From Plasmopara viticola (taxonomy: Eukaryota > Oomycota > Peronosporomycetes > Peronosporales > Peronosporaceae): a stretch of DNA of 64,000 nucleotides. Each line of letters begins with the position of its first letter. Position 1 is the first letter of the stretch. The DNA lies in NCBI GenBank assembly GCA_001695595.3, contig MBPM02000027.1:1-64000 (forward strand), written 5' to 3'. The position numbers were made by a program, and so were the translations under genes. The notes beneath the pieces are model-generated. The model saw only the letters and a list, made by a program, of their open reading frames with translations, was not told where the DNA came from and searched no databases. Shown piece by piece: positions 45,762 through 58,424 of the stretch.

Positions 45762-48162
45762 TTAGCAACGGGTGGACAAGCCTCCCGCTACCGTCATTGC
45801 GTGGCCGTCAGCATCCATGCAGACCTTCAGCACCGACGAGTCGACCGGGTAGTAACCGTCGAGCTTTCGCAGCGCCTCTAGGTCGTCGAGCAAGTGACCT
45901 TGCCACTGTACCTCACTCCACTGCTGCAAGCAGTGTGAACCAAGGTCTGACCGCAGCAGTCGCAGCAGCGTGTTTGGGTGCAGGAAACGCATGTGGTGCG
46001 CCGGGATCCACTCAACCGGCTGGCCCGTAACGTACTGGACCTAATGGTCGTTCTTAAACAGCGTCGGTGCGATCGACATGAGCGCGAGCTCAAACATGCC
46101 GAGCGCCTTGGACGCGCGCGACAGCTCTGTGATCGCGTCTGTGTGGGTCCACCACTTGGCACACTCCTTGAAGATGTCTTGACGCTTCGGCAACATCGAC
46201 ATCCCCATGACGCGCTTCCACTTCGTCACAAATGTTGTGTCTTCGTCAGGATACGTCGCGCACAACACGCGGTTGATCGCGTGAAGCTGGGCGAGCTCCT
46301 CGATCGAGTTGCCGTCACCATCCATCGCGAGCGATAGCGCGCTATTGAACGCGAGCGGACAAGCAGCGGCCGACTTCACGATGTGGTCGGGGTTTGTCGC
46401 GTTCTCGATGAGCTTCACCATACTGGGAACCTTTGCGTCTGCTTCTGTGAGACGGTCCGGGAGAATGTTGAGCAGTGCCGTATTCTCATCGTTGATCATC
46501 GACTCGGTCACCTCAAGTATCGGCGACGCCTTAGCTGCCTTCTTGATCCTTGTGTGGTGCTTCTCAACGAAGAATGCCGACTCCGCTGCGGTCGTCAGCG
46601 CCTCGGGGCGCTTCACATTGCTCGGCACGACCTGCTTGCGCACGCCGTGCTTCTTGTTCGCGGTGGCGTTTTTGACCACGAGATCGACTTCCATAGACTG
46701 GAGTGCTTCGAAGTAGTTTGCAGTCGCGACGCCATCGAGGGGCTGCGGTTGCTGCTTCGTGAGCAAAGCAGTGAAGTCGATGTCACTGCGTCTACGCCTC
46801 TTTTTATTCTGGACCGTCGAGAATACGTCCGCGTTGCTGCCATTCATCAAGAGTAAGATCGGAGCTTTCGTCTTGCCGTTAGGACTGCCGGGGGAGAAAT
46901 TTTGCCGTTGAATCCTTCGAACGTTGAGATCGACAAAGCGTCGTCGTGGGTGCTTGGGATCTTCGCGAGCTGGTTGGTGCCAGGAGGCGAGCCATGCGGA
47001 GCTCCTCTTTGGAGCTTCCCATGCGCTTCTTGGACTCCTCAACTGCCTTCTGCTGCGAGGTCATTCGCTTGCCGTTCGCCGCAGCTTGTGTAGGGATCGT
47101 TGGCATAGCTTGTTGATGTTTCTTGGGTTGCTTCGACGCCTGTGACGACGACGACGGCGACTCGGCCGGAGGGTCTGGACGCGGGAAGACTTCGTCGCTT
47201 GTGAGCAGGTCGATGCCGTGGAGCGAGCGATTACCATACAGTAGACGCTCGGACTGAAACGGTGCGCTCTTGCCGTGAGCTGGGTGCAGCTTGTTGTCGA
47301 ACAGGATCTGGTCACATACCGAGCCGTTCACCATCAGCTGTAGTGGACACGTGTTCGAGAGGAAGTACACTCGCCACGTCGCCGAAGTGATGCCGGTAGC
47401 CATATTTACCTCGCGGAACGTGTCATAGATCGGCTTGCACCCAAGGATGAAGAGCCGATGCAGGATCGCGTCCGTGTTGGTGTTCGAATCGACGTTGGAA
47501 ATGTCGAGGAAGTACTTGCCTGCGAGGACGTCGAACTCCTTGAACAAGAAGACACAGCCCAAGATGTTCACTTTTGTGCTCTCAAGCTTGAGGCAGGCTT
47601 GCTTTGTCTTGATCTTTACGCGTAAATTACCGCCAGGGAGCTTCGACACTTGGCCGATCGCATGCTCGCTGTACAGGTTCTCAAGCGCGTCGTTACCGTG
47701 GTGCGAACCAGCCAGCGACGCCATGATCATCTGTAGCGGAGTCTTCGCGAAAGTGCGACCCGTGTCAATGACCATGTCGTAACGCGCAAGGGGCAATGCG
47801 TACGGCCGCGCTTGGTCCATCTGCGAGGCGATGAATGACCAGCCACGCCCAGCAGCGTACTGGCGCTCGATCGACTCGATGTCACACGCGAGCGGTTTTG
47901 GCGTCTCGATGCGGCTTCTATTCGCTTCGACTTTGGCTTCGTCGCGACGGATGGTCTCCTGCTCTCGCAGCAGTGCGGCCATCGTTGGACGCTTGTCGAT
48001 AGGTGTAGTCAACGCTTTAACAGTTGGAGGTAACTCCATCGGCTCGTCATCGTGGTCTGCGATCACAGTCGTGCTGGAGTCCACGGCGTTGGCGGGGGAA
48101 AGAACAACAGCAGACACGGCAGCAGCAGCGACGTTGGTAACAGAAACCGGAGGCGCATCCAT
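45762..48162 (-). pseudogene. LINE-B ORF1, interrupted
   Basis: The first in-frame ATG is at 48162, but the same frame is open upstream almost to the LINE 5' end (Ser/Pro-rich), so the start is uncertain. The conserved core (KPLACDIESIERQYAAG to LHPAHGKSAPF) is readily aligned to LINE-A ORF1. There is a frameshift near 46890-46900 and an in-frame TAG at 46041-46043 replacing a Trp of the KNDHW motif. The C-terminal block resumes and stops at 45762, 44 nt before the ORF2 Met. Confidence 0.85.
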
Positions 48163-48576
48163 CGGCTCGTCTTCCGAGTCTTTAAGCGCGGGTGCAGGCG
48201 GCTCGGAGGGCGCGGACGAGGGGGGCGACAAAGGTACGAGAGGCGACGGTGGCGCAGCTGGATGGGTGGCTGCCGAGGCGTCATCAGAATAATCAGAGCC
48301 GGTTGAACAAACCGAGGGAGATGGACTTCCCGAGGTACTCAGATTGCTGGGTGCCGACTGGATTCTTGATGCAGAGACAGGCGAAGATCCGGCTGCGTCG
48401 CGTGAGCGACTGGACAGCAGATGGCGAGGAGGCGTAGGAAAGGGGGGCTGCGAAACTTCCTGCAGCTTGATTTTCCATCTATACTGGCTAGAGAGCAATA
48501 AGATGGCTGGGAAGGAGGGTGAGGGTTGGGTTCTTCTGAAGAGTCGACTTGTAGGGTTGCCGGCAAATTGAGAAGT

Positions 48577-48649
48577 ACCCGTCAAGCTCAGTTGGTAGAG
48601 CGCTGGCCTTTTAAGCCAGTGGTCGTGGGTTCGAGCCCCACGGGGGGTG
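48577..48649 (+). tRNA. tRNA-Lys-like rebuilt at LINE-B 5' junction
   Basis: Complete body. Position 8 is A instead of T (GTCAAGCTC), which alters the start of the A box. Confidence 0.7.
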
Positions 48650-49164
48650 TAAATTGCCTAAGAGTCGTGCGTGAAAGATTTGTGCGCCATGCATTTATAC
48701 TAGAAAGCAGCACATGCTCTTTCTTGCGCCATGCATTTATGCTCAAAAGCAGACATGCTCCTTCTTCGTATTCTGGATTAGATTTCTCTTTAAGTCTAAC
48801 AATCGTCATGGTCGTTCACGGTGCAATTACAAGAGCGACGCAAGTAGCTGTTTTAAACAGCAAAGAATAAAATTTTCTGCTCGACTATAATCGAAGCATT
48901 TCCGTTGCTATGAAATGGGCTGCCTATCTGCACTCAGCAGTTAATATTCTGTCGTAAACAGGAAAACTATGTATGATCTTCGCAAAAGAATGTTCAATCA
49001 TGCGTTTGTCACGACGTTCTTGTCCGGCTTATGCGAGTAGAATAATATGGTTGCGTGCGTGCATACCAAGAGCTTATACTTGGTGTTTGTGTGTTTGTCG
49101 GTGTGCTTGCTCCTGGTTGTGTTTCTCTTTTTGTGTACATTTGATATTATTTTAACTCGAGTAT

Positions 49165-49237
49165 ACCCGTCTAGCTCAGTTGGTAGAGCGCTGGCCTTTT
49201 AAGCCAGTGGTCGTGGGTTCGAGCCCCACGGGGGGTG
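49165..49237 (+). tRNA. tRNA-Lys-like
   Basis: Consensus six-G form. Confidence 0.8.
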
Positions 49238-49752
49238 TAAATTGCCTAAGAGTCGTGCGTGAAAGATTTGTGCGCCATGCATTTATACTAGAAAGCAGCA
49301 CATGCTCTTTCTTGCGCCATGCATTTATACTCAAAAGCAGACATGCTCCTTCTTCGTATTCTGGTTTAGATTCTCTTTAAGTCTAACAATCGTCATGGTC
49401 GTTCACGGTGCAATTACAAGAGCGACGCAAGTAGCTGTTTTAAACAGCAAAGAATAAAATTTTCTGCTCGACTATAATCGAAGCATTTCCGTTGTTAGGA
49501 AATGGGCTGCCTGTCTGCACTCAGCAGTTAGAATTCTGTTCGTAAACACGAAAACTATGTATGATCTTCGCAAGAGAATGTTCAATCATGCGTTTGTCAC
49601 AACGTTCTTGTCCGGCTTATGCGAGTAGAATAATATGGTTGCGTGCGTGCATACCAAGAGCTTATACTTGGTGTTTGTGTGTTTGTCGGTGTGCTTGCTC
49701 CTGGTTGTGTTTCTCTTTTTGTGTACATTTGATATTATCTTAACTCGAGTAT

Positions 49753-49825
49753 ACCCGTCCAGCTCAGTTGGTAGAGCGCTGGCATTTTAAGCCAGTGGTC
49801 GTGGGTTCGAGCCCCACGGGGGGTG
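49753..49825 (+). tRNA. tRNA-Lys-like
   Basis: T8 to C (GTCCAGCTC) and C32 to A in the anticodon loop (ATTTTAA). Confidence 0.7.
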
Positions 49826-50340
49826 TAAATTGCCTAAGAGTCGTGCGTGAAAGATTTGTGCGCCATGCATTTATACAAGAAAGCAGCACATGCTCTTTCT
49901 TGCGCCATGCATTTATACTCAAAAGCAGACATGCTCCTTCTTCGTATTCTGGTTTAGATTTCTCTTTAGGTCTAACAATCGCCATGGTCGTTCACGGTGC
50001 AATTACAAGAGCGACGCAAGTAGCTGTTTTAAACAGCAAAGAATAAAATTTTCTGCTCGACTATAATCGAAGCATTTCCGTTGTTAGGAAATGGGCTGCC
50101 TGTCTGCACTCAGCAGTTAGAATTCTGTCGTAAACACGAAAACTATGTATGATCTTCGCAAAAGAATGTTCAATCATGCGTTTGTCACGACGTTCTTGTC
50201 CGGCTTATGCGAGTAGAATAATATGGTTGCGTGCGTGCATACCAGAAGCGTATACTTGGTGTTTGTGTGTTTGTCGGTGTGCTTGCTCCTGGTTGTGTTT
50301 CTCTTTTTGTGCACATTGGACATTATCTTAACTCGAGTAT

Positions 50341-50413
50341 ACCCGTCTAGCTCAGTTGGTAGAGCGCTGGCCTTTTAAGCCAGTGGTCGTGGGTTCGAGC
50401 CCCACGGGGGGTG
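50341..50413 (+). tRNA. tRNA-Lys-like
   Basis: Consensus six-G form. Confidence 0.8.
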
Positions 50414-50925
50414 TAAATTGCCTAAGAGTCGTGCGTGAAAGATTTGTGCGCCATGCATTAATACTAGAAAGCAGCACATGCTCTTTCTTGCGCCATGCAT
50501 TTATGCTCAAAAGCAGACATGCTCCTTCTTCGTATTCTGGATTAGATTTCTCTTTAAGTCTAACAATCGTCATGGTCGTTCACGGTGCAATTACAAGAGC
50601 GACGCAAGTAGCTGTTTTAAACAGCAAAGAATAAAATTTTCTGCTCGACTATAATCGAAGCATTTCCGTTGTATGAAATGGGCTGCCTATCTGCACTCAG
50701 CAGTTAAATTCTGTCGTAAACAGGAAAACTATGTATGATCTTCGCAAAAGAATGTTCAATCATGCGTTTGTCACGACGTTCTTGTCCGGCTTATGCGAGT
50801 AGAATAATATGGTTGCGTGCGTGCATACCAAGAGCTTATACTTGGTGTTTGTGTGTTTGTCGGTGTGCTTGCTCCTGGTTGTGTTTCTCTTTTTGTGTAC
50901 ATTTGATATTATTTAACTCGAGTAT

Positions 50926-50997
50926 ACCCGTCTAGCTCAGTTGGTAGAGCGCTGGCCTTTTAAGCCAGTGGTCGTGGGTTCGAGCCCCACGGGGGTG
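50926..50997 (+). tRNA. tRNA-Lys-like
   Basis: Five-G form. Confidence 0.75.
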
Positions 50998-51513
50998 TAA
51001 ATTGCCTAAGAGTCGTGCGTGAAAGATTTGTGCGCCATGCATTTATACTAGAAAGCAGCACATGCTCTTTCTTGCGCCATGCATTTATACTCAAAAGCAG
51101 ACATGCTCCTTCTTCGTATTCTGGTTTAGAATTCTCTTTAAGTCTAACAATCGCCATGGTCGTTCACGGTGCAATTACAAGAGCGACGCAAGTAGCTGTT
51201 TTAAACAGCAAAGAATAAAATTTTCTGCTCGACTATAATCGAAGCATTTCCGTTGTTAGGAAATGGGCTGCCTGTCTGCACTCAGCAGTTAGAATTCTGT
51301 TCGTAAACACGAAAACTATGTATGATCTTCGCAAGAGAATGTTCAATCATGCGTTTGTCACAACGTTCTTGTCCGGCTTATGCGAGTAGAATAATATGGT
51401 TGCGTGCGTGCATACCAAGAGCTTATACTTGGTGTTTGTGTGTTTGTCGGTGTGCTTGCTCCTGGTTGTGTTTCTCTTTTTGTGTACATTTGATATTATC
51501 TTAACTCGAGTAT

Positions 51514-51585
51514 ACCCGTCTAGCTCAGTTGGTAGAGCGCTGGCCTTTTAAGCCAGTGGTCGTGGGTTCGAGCCCCACGGGGGTG
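51514..51585 (+). tRNA. tRNA-Lys-like
   Basis: Five-G form. Confidence 0.75.
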
Positions 51586-52096
51586 TAAATTGCCTAAGAG
51601 TCGTGCGTGAAAGATTTGTGCGCCATGCATTTATACAAGAAAGCAGCACATGCTCTTTCTTGCGCCATGCATTTATACTCAAAAGCAGACATGCTCCTTC
51701 TTCGTATTCTGGTTTAGATTTCTCTTTAGTCTAACAATCGCCATGGTCGTTCACGGTGCAATTACAAGAGCGACGCAAGTAGCTGTTTTAAACAGCAAAG
51801 AATAAAATTTTCTGCTCGACTATAATCGAAGGATTTCCGTTGTTAGGAAATGGGCTGCCTGTCTGCACTCAGCAGTTAGAATTCTGTCGTAAACACGAAA
51901 ACTATGTATGATCTTCGCAAAAGAATGTTCAATCATGCGTTTGTCCGACGTTCTTGTCCGGCTTATGCGAGTAGAATAATATGGTTGCGTGCGTGCATAC
52001 CAGAGCGTATACTTGGTGTTTGTGTGTTTGTCGGTGTGCTTGCTCCTGGTTGTGTTTCTCTTTTTGTGCACATTGACATTATCTTAACTCGAGTAT

Positions 52097-52169
52097 ACCC
52101 GTCTAGCTCAGTTGGTAGAGCGCTGGCCTTTTAAGCTAGTGGTCGTGGGTTCGAGCCCCACGGGGGGTG
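52097..52169 (+). tRNA. tRNA-Lys-like
   Basis: Anticodon stem 3' strand GCTAG instead of GCCAG, turning one G-C pair into G-T. Confidence 0.7.
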
Positions 52170-52684
52170 TAAATTGCCTAAGAGTCGTGCGTGAAAGATT
52201 TGTGCGCCATGCATTATACTAGAAAGCAGCACATGCTCTTTCTTGCGCCATGCATTTATACTCAAAAGCAGACATGCTCCTTCTTCGTATTCTGGTTTAG
52301 ATTTCTCTTTAAGTCTAACAATCGTCATGGTCGTTCACGGTGCAATTACAAGAGCGACGCAAGTAGCTGTTTTAAACAGCAAAGAATAAAATTTTCTGCT
52401 CGACTATATTCGAAGCATTTCCGTTGTTAGGAAATGGGCTGCCTGTCTGCACTCAGCAGTTAGAATTCTGTTCGTAAACACGAAAACTATGTATGATCTT
52501 CGCAAGAGAATGTTCAATCATGCGTTTGTCACAACGTTCTTGTCCGGCTTATGCGAGTAGAATAATATGGTTGCGTGCGTGCATACCAAGAGCTTATACT
52601 TGGTGTTTGTGTGTTTGTCGGTGTGCTTGCTCCTGGTTGTGTTTCTCTTTTTGTGTACATTTGATATTATCTTAACTCGAGTAT

Positions 52685-52757
52685 ACCCGTCCAGCTCAGT
52701 TGGTAGAGCGCTGGCATTTTAAGCCAGTGGTCGTGGGTTCGAGCCCCACGGGGGGTG
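52685..52757 (+). tRNA. tRNA-Lys-like
   Basis: Same two variants as the copy at 49753. Confidence 0.7.
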
Positions 52758-53271
52758 TAAATTGCCTAAGAGTCGTGCGTGAAAGATTTGTGCGCCATGC
52801 ATTTATACAAGAAAGCAGCACATGCTCTTTCTTGCGCCATGCATTTATACTCAAAAGCAGACATGCTCCTTCTTCGTATTCTGGTTTAGATTTCTCTTTA
52901 GGTCTAACAATCGCCATGGTCGTTCACGGTGCAATTACAAGAGCGACGCAAGTAGCTGTTTTAAACAGCAAAGAATAAAATTTTCTGCTCGACTATAATC
53001 GAAGGATTTCCGTTGTTAGGAAATGGGCTGCCTGTCTGCACTCAGCAGTTAGAATTCTGTCGTAAACACGAAAACTATGTATGATCTTCGCAAAAGAATG
53101 TTCAATCATGCGTTTGTCCGACGTTCTTGTCCGGCTTATGCGAGTAGAATAATATGGTTGCGTGCGTGCATACCAGAAGCGTATACTTGGTGTTTGTGTG
53201 TTTGTCGGTGTGCTTGCTCCTGGTTGTGTTTCTCTTTTTGTGCACATTGGACATTATCTTAACTCGAGTAT

Positions 53272-53344
53272 ACCCGTCTAGCTCAGTTGGTAGAGCGCTG
53301 GCCTTTTAAGCTAGTGGTCGTGGGTTCGAGCCCCACGGGGGGTG
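53272..53344 (+). tRNA. tRNA-Lys-like
   Basis: Same GCTAG variant as the copy at 52097. Confidence 0.7.
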
Positions 53345-53859
53345 TAAATTGCCTAAGAGTCGTGCGTGAAAGATTTGTGCGCCATGCATTAATACTAGAA
53401 AGCAGCACATGCTCTTTCTTGCGCCATGCATTTATACTCAAAAGCAGACATGCTCCTTCTTCGTATTCTGGTTTAGATTTCTCTTTAAGTCTAACAATCG
53501 TCATGGTCGTTCACGGTGCAATTACAAGAGCGACGCAAGTAGCTGTTTTAAACAGCAAAGAATAAAATTTTCTGCTCGACTATATTCGAAGCATTTCCGT
53601 TGTTAGGAAATGGGCTGCCTGTCTGCACTCAGCAGTTAGAATTCTGTCGTAAACACGAAAACTATGTATGATCTTCGCAAAAGAATGTTCAATCATGCGT
53701 TTGTCACGACCTTCTTGTCCGGCTTATGCGAGTAGAATAATGTGGTTGCGTGCGTGCATACCAAGAGCTTATACTTGGTGTTTGTGTGTTTGTCGGTGTG
53801 CTTGCTCCTGGTTGTGTTTCTCTTTTTGTGTACATCTAATATTATCTTATCTCGAGTAT

Positions 53860-53877
53860 ACTTGTCTAGCTCAGTTG
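53860..53877 (+). pseudogene. tRNA-Lys 5' stub at LINE-A4
   Basis: ACTTGTCTAGCTCAGTTG: nt 1-18 with one substitution (C3 to T), then LINE 3' end. The change suggests an older insertion. Confidence 0.88.
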
Positions 53878-54910
53878 AAGGTCGTCTATATCATGTAATA
53901 TAGGCGAATGCCTTCCCAACTCGCCTGGCGTAATATCTGTTCTAAACTACTCTAGTGTACTATATATAGTTTTGCATTTTTTTCCAAGATAGGAATATAC
54001 AAAAATTTATGTAATTTCATAAAAAAAGGAAATTACATAATTTATGTGTTCCGCGTATTTTTTGGATTTCATCCAATCACTGGCCTGGGAAGGTTTCGGC
54101 TCTACACTTTTGCCCCCATTTCGACTTCAACTTCGGGCGAAAAAGGCCTTTTGGACCCTCTGTGCGTGGCAACCTTGCTCGATAACCGCGGTCGATCAAC
54201 AGCCGAAACTTTTGGCCCTTGGGCAGCACATACAGCGCCCATTGCGTGCAACTTGTTCACGCGTATCGAGACTTCAGGTGCCTAAACGAAAGTCCGGTCT
54301 TTTAGCACACTGCCGCATCGTTTCACAACGGCGTAGCCCGCAGCTCAATCCGTGGGCCGACCCATAACTGGGATCGGGTTTCGACCTTATACTACATGAG
54401 GTAAAAATCCCTGGCTTCTCATTCGTCATGGACAATATTTTTTTTTTCTCCAGGCCTCACAGCGAATATTTTTTTCCTCTTTGGCCTCACAGTTTTTGGG
54501 CCCTGCAGGATTACCAAAATCACTGTGTTTCAGCTCCCAGGCTGAACCAAGAAAACCCTATCCTCCCGGGGCGCACACCAGACAGAAGCCTCGTCTTCAA
54601 CACAAAACCGCTTTCTCACTGCTTTTTAGCAGGCGCCGCCTTCTCCGGCCTCTGGCGCGACTGGTTTGCATCCGATTATCCTTCAGGCTCACCGTATTGC
54701 TACACCAAGTGCGAGGCTTGCGTCGACAGACCCCATAGCGACCCAGACGTTCTTTAAGTGATATGTCATCACCCGCAAGGGCAACAGGCAGGCTGCCCGA
54801 CCAGGTAGCAACCTCAGCATCTGAAGGCGGATTGTAATCATTTGAATTGAACTCAATATGCCGACATTAACCTTGTTCTTTCCTAGACGTTGCCCATTTT
54901 TTCCTGTGCG
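53878..54910 (-). other. LINE-A4 3' noncoding region
   Basis: Homologous to the A1 3' region. The + strand exon-2-like frame of the antisense ORF is present (about 54481-54738) but the GTAAGT donor is absent. Confidence 0.7.
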
Positions 54911-55956
54911 CTCCATCTCCCGCGTATCTTGTTGCTTGAACTTCTTCTGTTCGTGATAAAGCTGAGTCTTGATGCTTTTTATCCAGTTTATCCAAATTTG
55001 TCGGGGGTTTCTGATCGGCGAATTTAGTCCAGGACCTGCTCGGCCTCGCTTTCAATTTCTGCACAGCCTTCGAATATTCGAGGAGGTATCGCAAGAATTT
55101 TTAATAACCAGGACCATGTAGCTGCTTACCACTGCGAAAGAGAAACACTTTGAGCAAGATGGTCATTAGTGTGCACTGGAAAAATATTTGGCATTTTCGT
55201 TAAAGCGGGCACAGAATTGCTCCGAAACCAGAATGTCGTCCGGTCGATATTTTGAGGAAGAGGACCAGTAAACACTCGCTTAAAGTCATAGCGGGTACGC
55301 AACGCGTCAATGACACCTAGTTTGGCAACCAACTCGAGATAAGCAGAGCGGCTCGGGTCGAAGTGCAAGTCAGGTTTCGAGCAGTCAAGTCGCGGATCAA
55401 GTGGCGTAATTTAATCTCCAAGCATGAAGTGCGTCGCATCATCTTCAAACCCTTCTATTGGAAGGTTTAGAAAGAACGATTGCTTTTCGTGTCTATCGAC
55501 AGGCGCATACACATTGTGAATATAGGCAGGAGCACGTTGAACCGTTACCGTTACGACAAGATATCGTCCCGGCACCGACAGGTTTAATATTTCTGCAGCC
55601 GTGTCGATACCAGGGAAATCAGAACGTAGCTGCGTCAGAACTCCACTACTGCAACCACGCGTGGGTCGGTCGAGTCTCATGTTACTAACATTGACAAAGA
55701 CTTTGTGGGCAAAATTTGAGCTGAGGTGAAACTTGAATGTATTGAGATGCTCCACGTCAGCAAACTTGGTTTCTTGGACGCATGTTAGCGAGTGTTTGGC
55801 TACAAGTTTTTCAATAGAGGTGACCATTTTGCTTGATGCCGTTTGTGTTGACGGTAATAAGCGAGATAGCGCGTCCCAGGCGTGTTGTTTTTCCGATCCA
55901 ACTTTAGCAGCGACTGGAGACAGCTCCAGCCACTGTCGTAGCCAAGGAGCCAGCAT
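54911..55956 (-). pseudogene. LINE-A4 ORF2 remnant (endonuclease and linker only)
   Basis: Endonuclease pieces occur at 55956-55411 (VQETKFAD, YAPVDRHEKQ) and 55368-55126 (KRVFTGPLP), with several frameshifts and changes around the RLDYIL motif. A basic linker follows, then the deletion. It cannot encode a reverse transcriptase. Confidence 0.88.
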
Positions 55957-58424
55957 TCAATTGAATCTTCAGCACCGACGAGTCGTCTGGATAATTTGGC
56001 GGAGCACTTCAAGGTCGTCAAGAAGGTGAGCTTGCCATTGCACGTCACGCCACTGCTCCATGCAAAGCTCTCCAACCTTAGAACGCAGCAGCCGTAGCAG
56101 TGTGTTGGGATGCAAGAGGCGCATGTGGTGTGCTGGAATCCATTCGACTGGCTGGCCTGTAAAATATTAAATCCAGTGGTCATTTTCAAAGAGTGTCGGA
56201 GCAATGGACATGAGCGCAAGCTCGAATATACCGAGAGCCTTCGAAGCACGCGCAAGCTCCGTAATCAAGTCAGAGTGGGTCCACCACTTGGCACACGCCT
56301 TGAAGATGTCATGGCGGTTGGATGGTAGCGGCAAATTCATGACACGCTTCCACTTTGTAACAAAAGTTGTGTCTTCTATTGGATACGTAGCTGATAATAC
56401 GCGGTTAATCGCATGCAGTTGGGCAATTTCAGCGATGATGCGATGGTCACCTGCCATTTTAAGGGACAATGCGCTGTTGAAAGCCATCGGACATTGAGCT
56501 GCTGGCTTCATCACAAGGTCTGGATTTGTTGCGTTATCAAGTAGCTTGATTATGCCATCGACCTTTTCGTCTGCAAGCACAAGACGATCTGGCAACGTAT
56601 CAAGCAGTGCAGTATTTTCATCATTGATCATTGCCTCGGTGACTTCGAGGATCGACGAAGCCTTTGCTGCTTTTTTTATTTTTGTGTGATGTTTTTCCAT
56701 GAACAATACCGACTCCTTTCTGGTGGTTATCCCCGAAGGACGTGCCACGGCTACTGGAACGATCTGCTTTCGCACGCCAAACTTCTTGCTTGCCGCGACG
56801 TCTTTAAGCTCAAGATCAAATTCCATGGTCTGCAGGACTTCAAAAAAGTTTTTAGTCGCGATTCCGTCGAGTGATTGCGGTTGCTTTTTAGTGAGAAGAT
56901 TCGAGAGGTCAATGTCTCCGCGGCTCCGCTTATTGCTGTTGAAGACGGTTGCGAATCCGTCTGAGGTCTCTCCGTTGGTAAGGTACATCATTGGTGTCTT
57001 AATACTGCTTTCGGGACTACAAGGTGGGGAAATTTTCCCGCCCGACCCTTCGAACGTTGCAAATGATAGAATATCATCAGTGCAGCTTGGGGAACTTGCA
57101 AGCTGATTGCAGTTGAGCGGCAGACCATGCTGAACTTCTTGTTGAAGCTTCTTATCATTTTTCGCTTTGGATTCCTGTACTGCACGCTGCAGCGAGGTCA
57201 TCGATTTGGACTTCGAAATGGCTATTTTTGGTGTCGCTTGATGATCCTGTTTTGCTGCAGCAAGAGCTGTGACAGGATGCAGTGGCTGTGACCCGGTTGG
57301 AGTGGCTGCACGTTGCAATTTGGTGTCACTCGTGCGCAGGTCGATGAAATGATGCGAACGATAACCGAACGGCAAACGCTCGGAAGGATATGGAGAGTTC
57401 TTTCCGTGCACGGGGTGCAGCTTGTTGTCGAAGTGGAACTGGTCACACACTGATCCATTCACAATGAGAGGACCTGGGCATGTCGTGCTAAGGAAGTATA
57501 CTCTCCAGGTGGCTGACGTTATTCCAGTTGCAAATTCACTTCACGGAAGATATTGTACACCGGTTTGCAGCCCATCAAAAACAAGCGGTGCAACATTACG
57601 TCCGTTTTCGTGTCCGAGTCAACATTCGAAATATCGACAAAGTACTTGCCACCTAGCACGTCGAATTCCTTAAACATAAATACACCCCCTAAGATGTTTA
57701 TCGTTGTGCGCTCGAGAGCGATGCAGGCGTCCTTCGACTTAACTTTAATTCGAAGATTGCCACCGGGAAGTTTGGACACTTGGCCTATCTCGAACTTGCT
57801 GTACAGGCGTTCAAGTACGCCGTTGCCGTGATGCTTGCCCGTTAGCGATGCCATAATCTTCTGGAGCAGTGTTTTTGCAAACATGCGTCCGGTATCGATG
57901 ACCATATCGTACTTGGCACGAGGTAAGGTATATGGCCGCGCCTGCTCCATCTGAGAGGCGATGAATGACCAGTCCCCGCCAGCAGCGTACTGGCGTTCGA
58001 TTGCTTCAATGTCGCAGGCGAGTGGCTTGGGCGTTTCTACACGCCGACGCGCAGCGTCAACGTCCTCGGTGCTCCGACGAATGGTTTCTTGCTGCGCAAG
58101 TAAGCTAGCCATGGTCGGACGCATGTCTTCATCTGGTGGGGACGAGACATTCTTGACGCCTGACTGAGGGGAGAGAATCGATTCACTGTCCGTACCACCA
58201 GGCGCACTTGACCCAGCGAACGCGTCCGAGGTGGAAGCATTAAGTTTCGGCAGCGTGACCGTAGCCGCATCGTCAGTTGAACTGGATGTCAGAGGCAACT
58301 CTATATCGAGTCCCTTCTCCAATTGATGATTACTTACAGTAAGTAACAACGCAGACGGGACAGATTTGACGTTTTCGAAAGATTCTTTGCGAAACGCGCG
58401 GGAAGAAATGTCAGGGCTGTCCAT
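55905..58424 (-). pseudogene. LINE-A4 ORF1, interrupted
   Basis: Starts at Met 58424 (MDSPDIS), 86 nt from the element's 5' end. Open to 57519, then a frameshift near 57530, open again over 57462-56167, where a Gln-to-TAA change stops it. A 10-bp loss near 55995 follows in the C-terminal block. Confidence 0.85.

Larger units (their letters stand above)
39069..48576 (-). mobile_element. LINE-B, diverged relative of LINE-A at the same target
   Basis: A 9.5-kb element, visibly GC-richer than LINE-A but homologous through ORF1 and ORF2. Its 3' end joins tRNA nt 18 at 39068. Its 5' end (sense TACTTCTCAATTTGCCGGC) joins a rebuilt tRNA at 48577. Its 3' region is 2.57 kb, longer than in LINE-A, because it contains a + strand gene (39494-41095). 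Whether that gene belongs to the element or is nested is unresolved; I saw no terminal repeats or duplication around it. Confidence 0.9.
48577..53877 (+). repeat. tRNA-Lys tandem array, block 5 (588-bp units)
   Basis: Nine full tRNAs and one stub at a period of 583-588 bp. Compared with block 1, each unit gains a ~41-bp tandem copy (49272-49313 repeated at 49314-49354 in one unit) and loses 10 bp (TCTTGACTAC) in GATTACTCTTGACTACAAGAG. Private variants recur at fixed unit offsets, for example the GTCCAGCTC/GGCATTTTAAG tRNA at 49753 and again five units on at 52685. Confidence 0.95.

Noticed and set aside
46879..48585. LINE-B ORF1 starting in the tRNA duplication at 48585
   Set aside because: The codon there is TTG and lies in target DNA. 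The first ATG in frame is at 48162.
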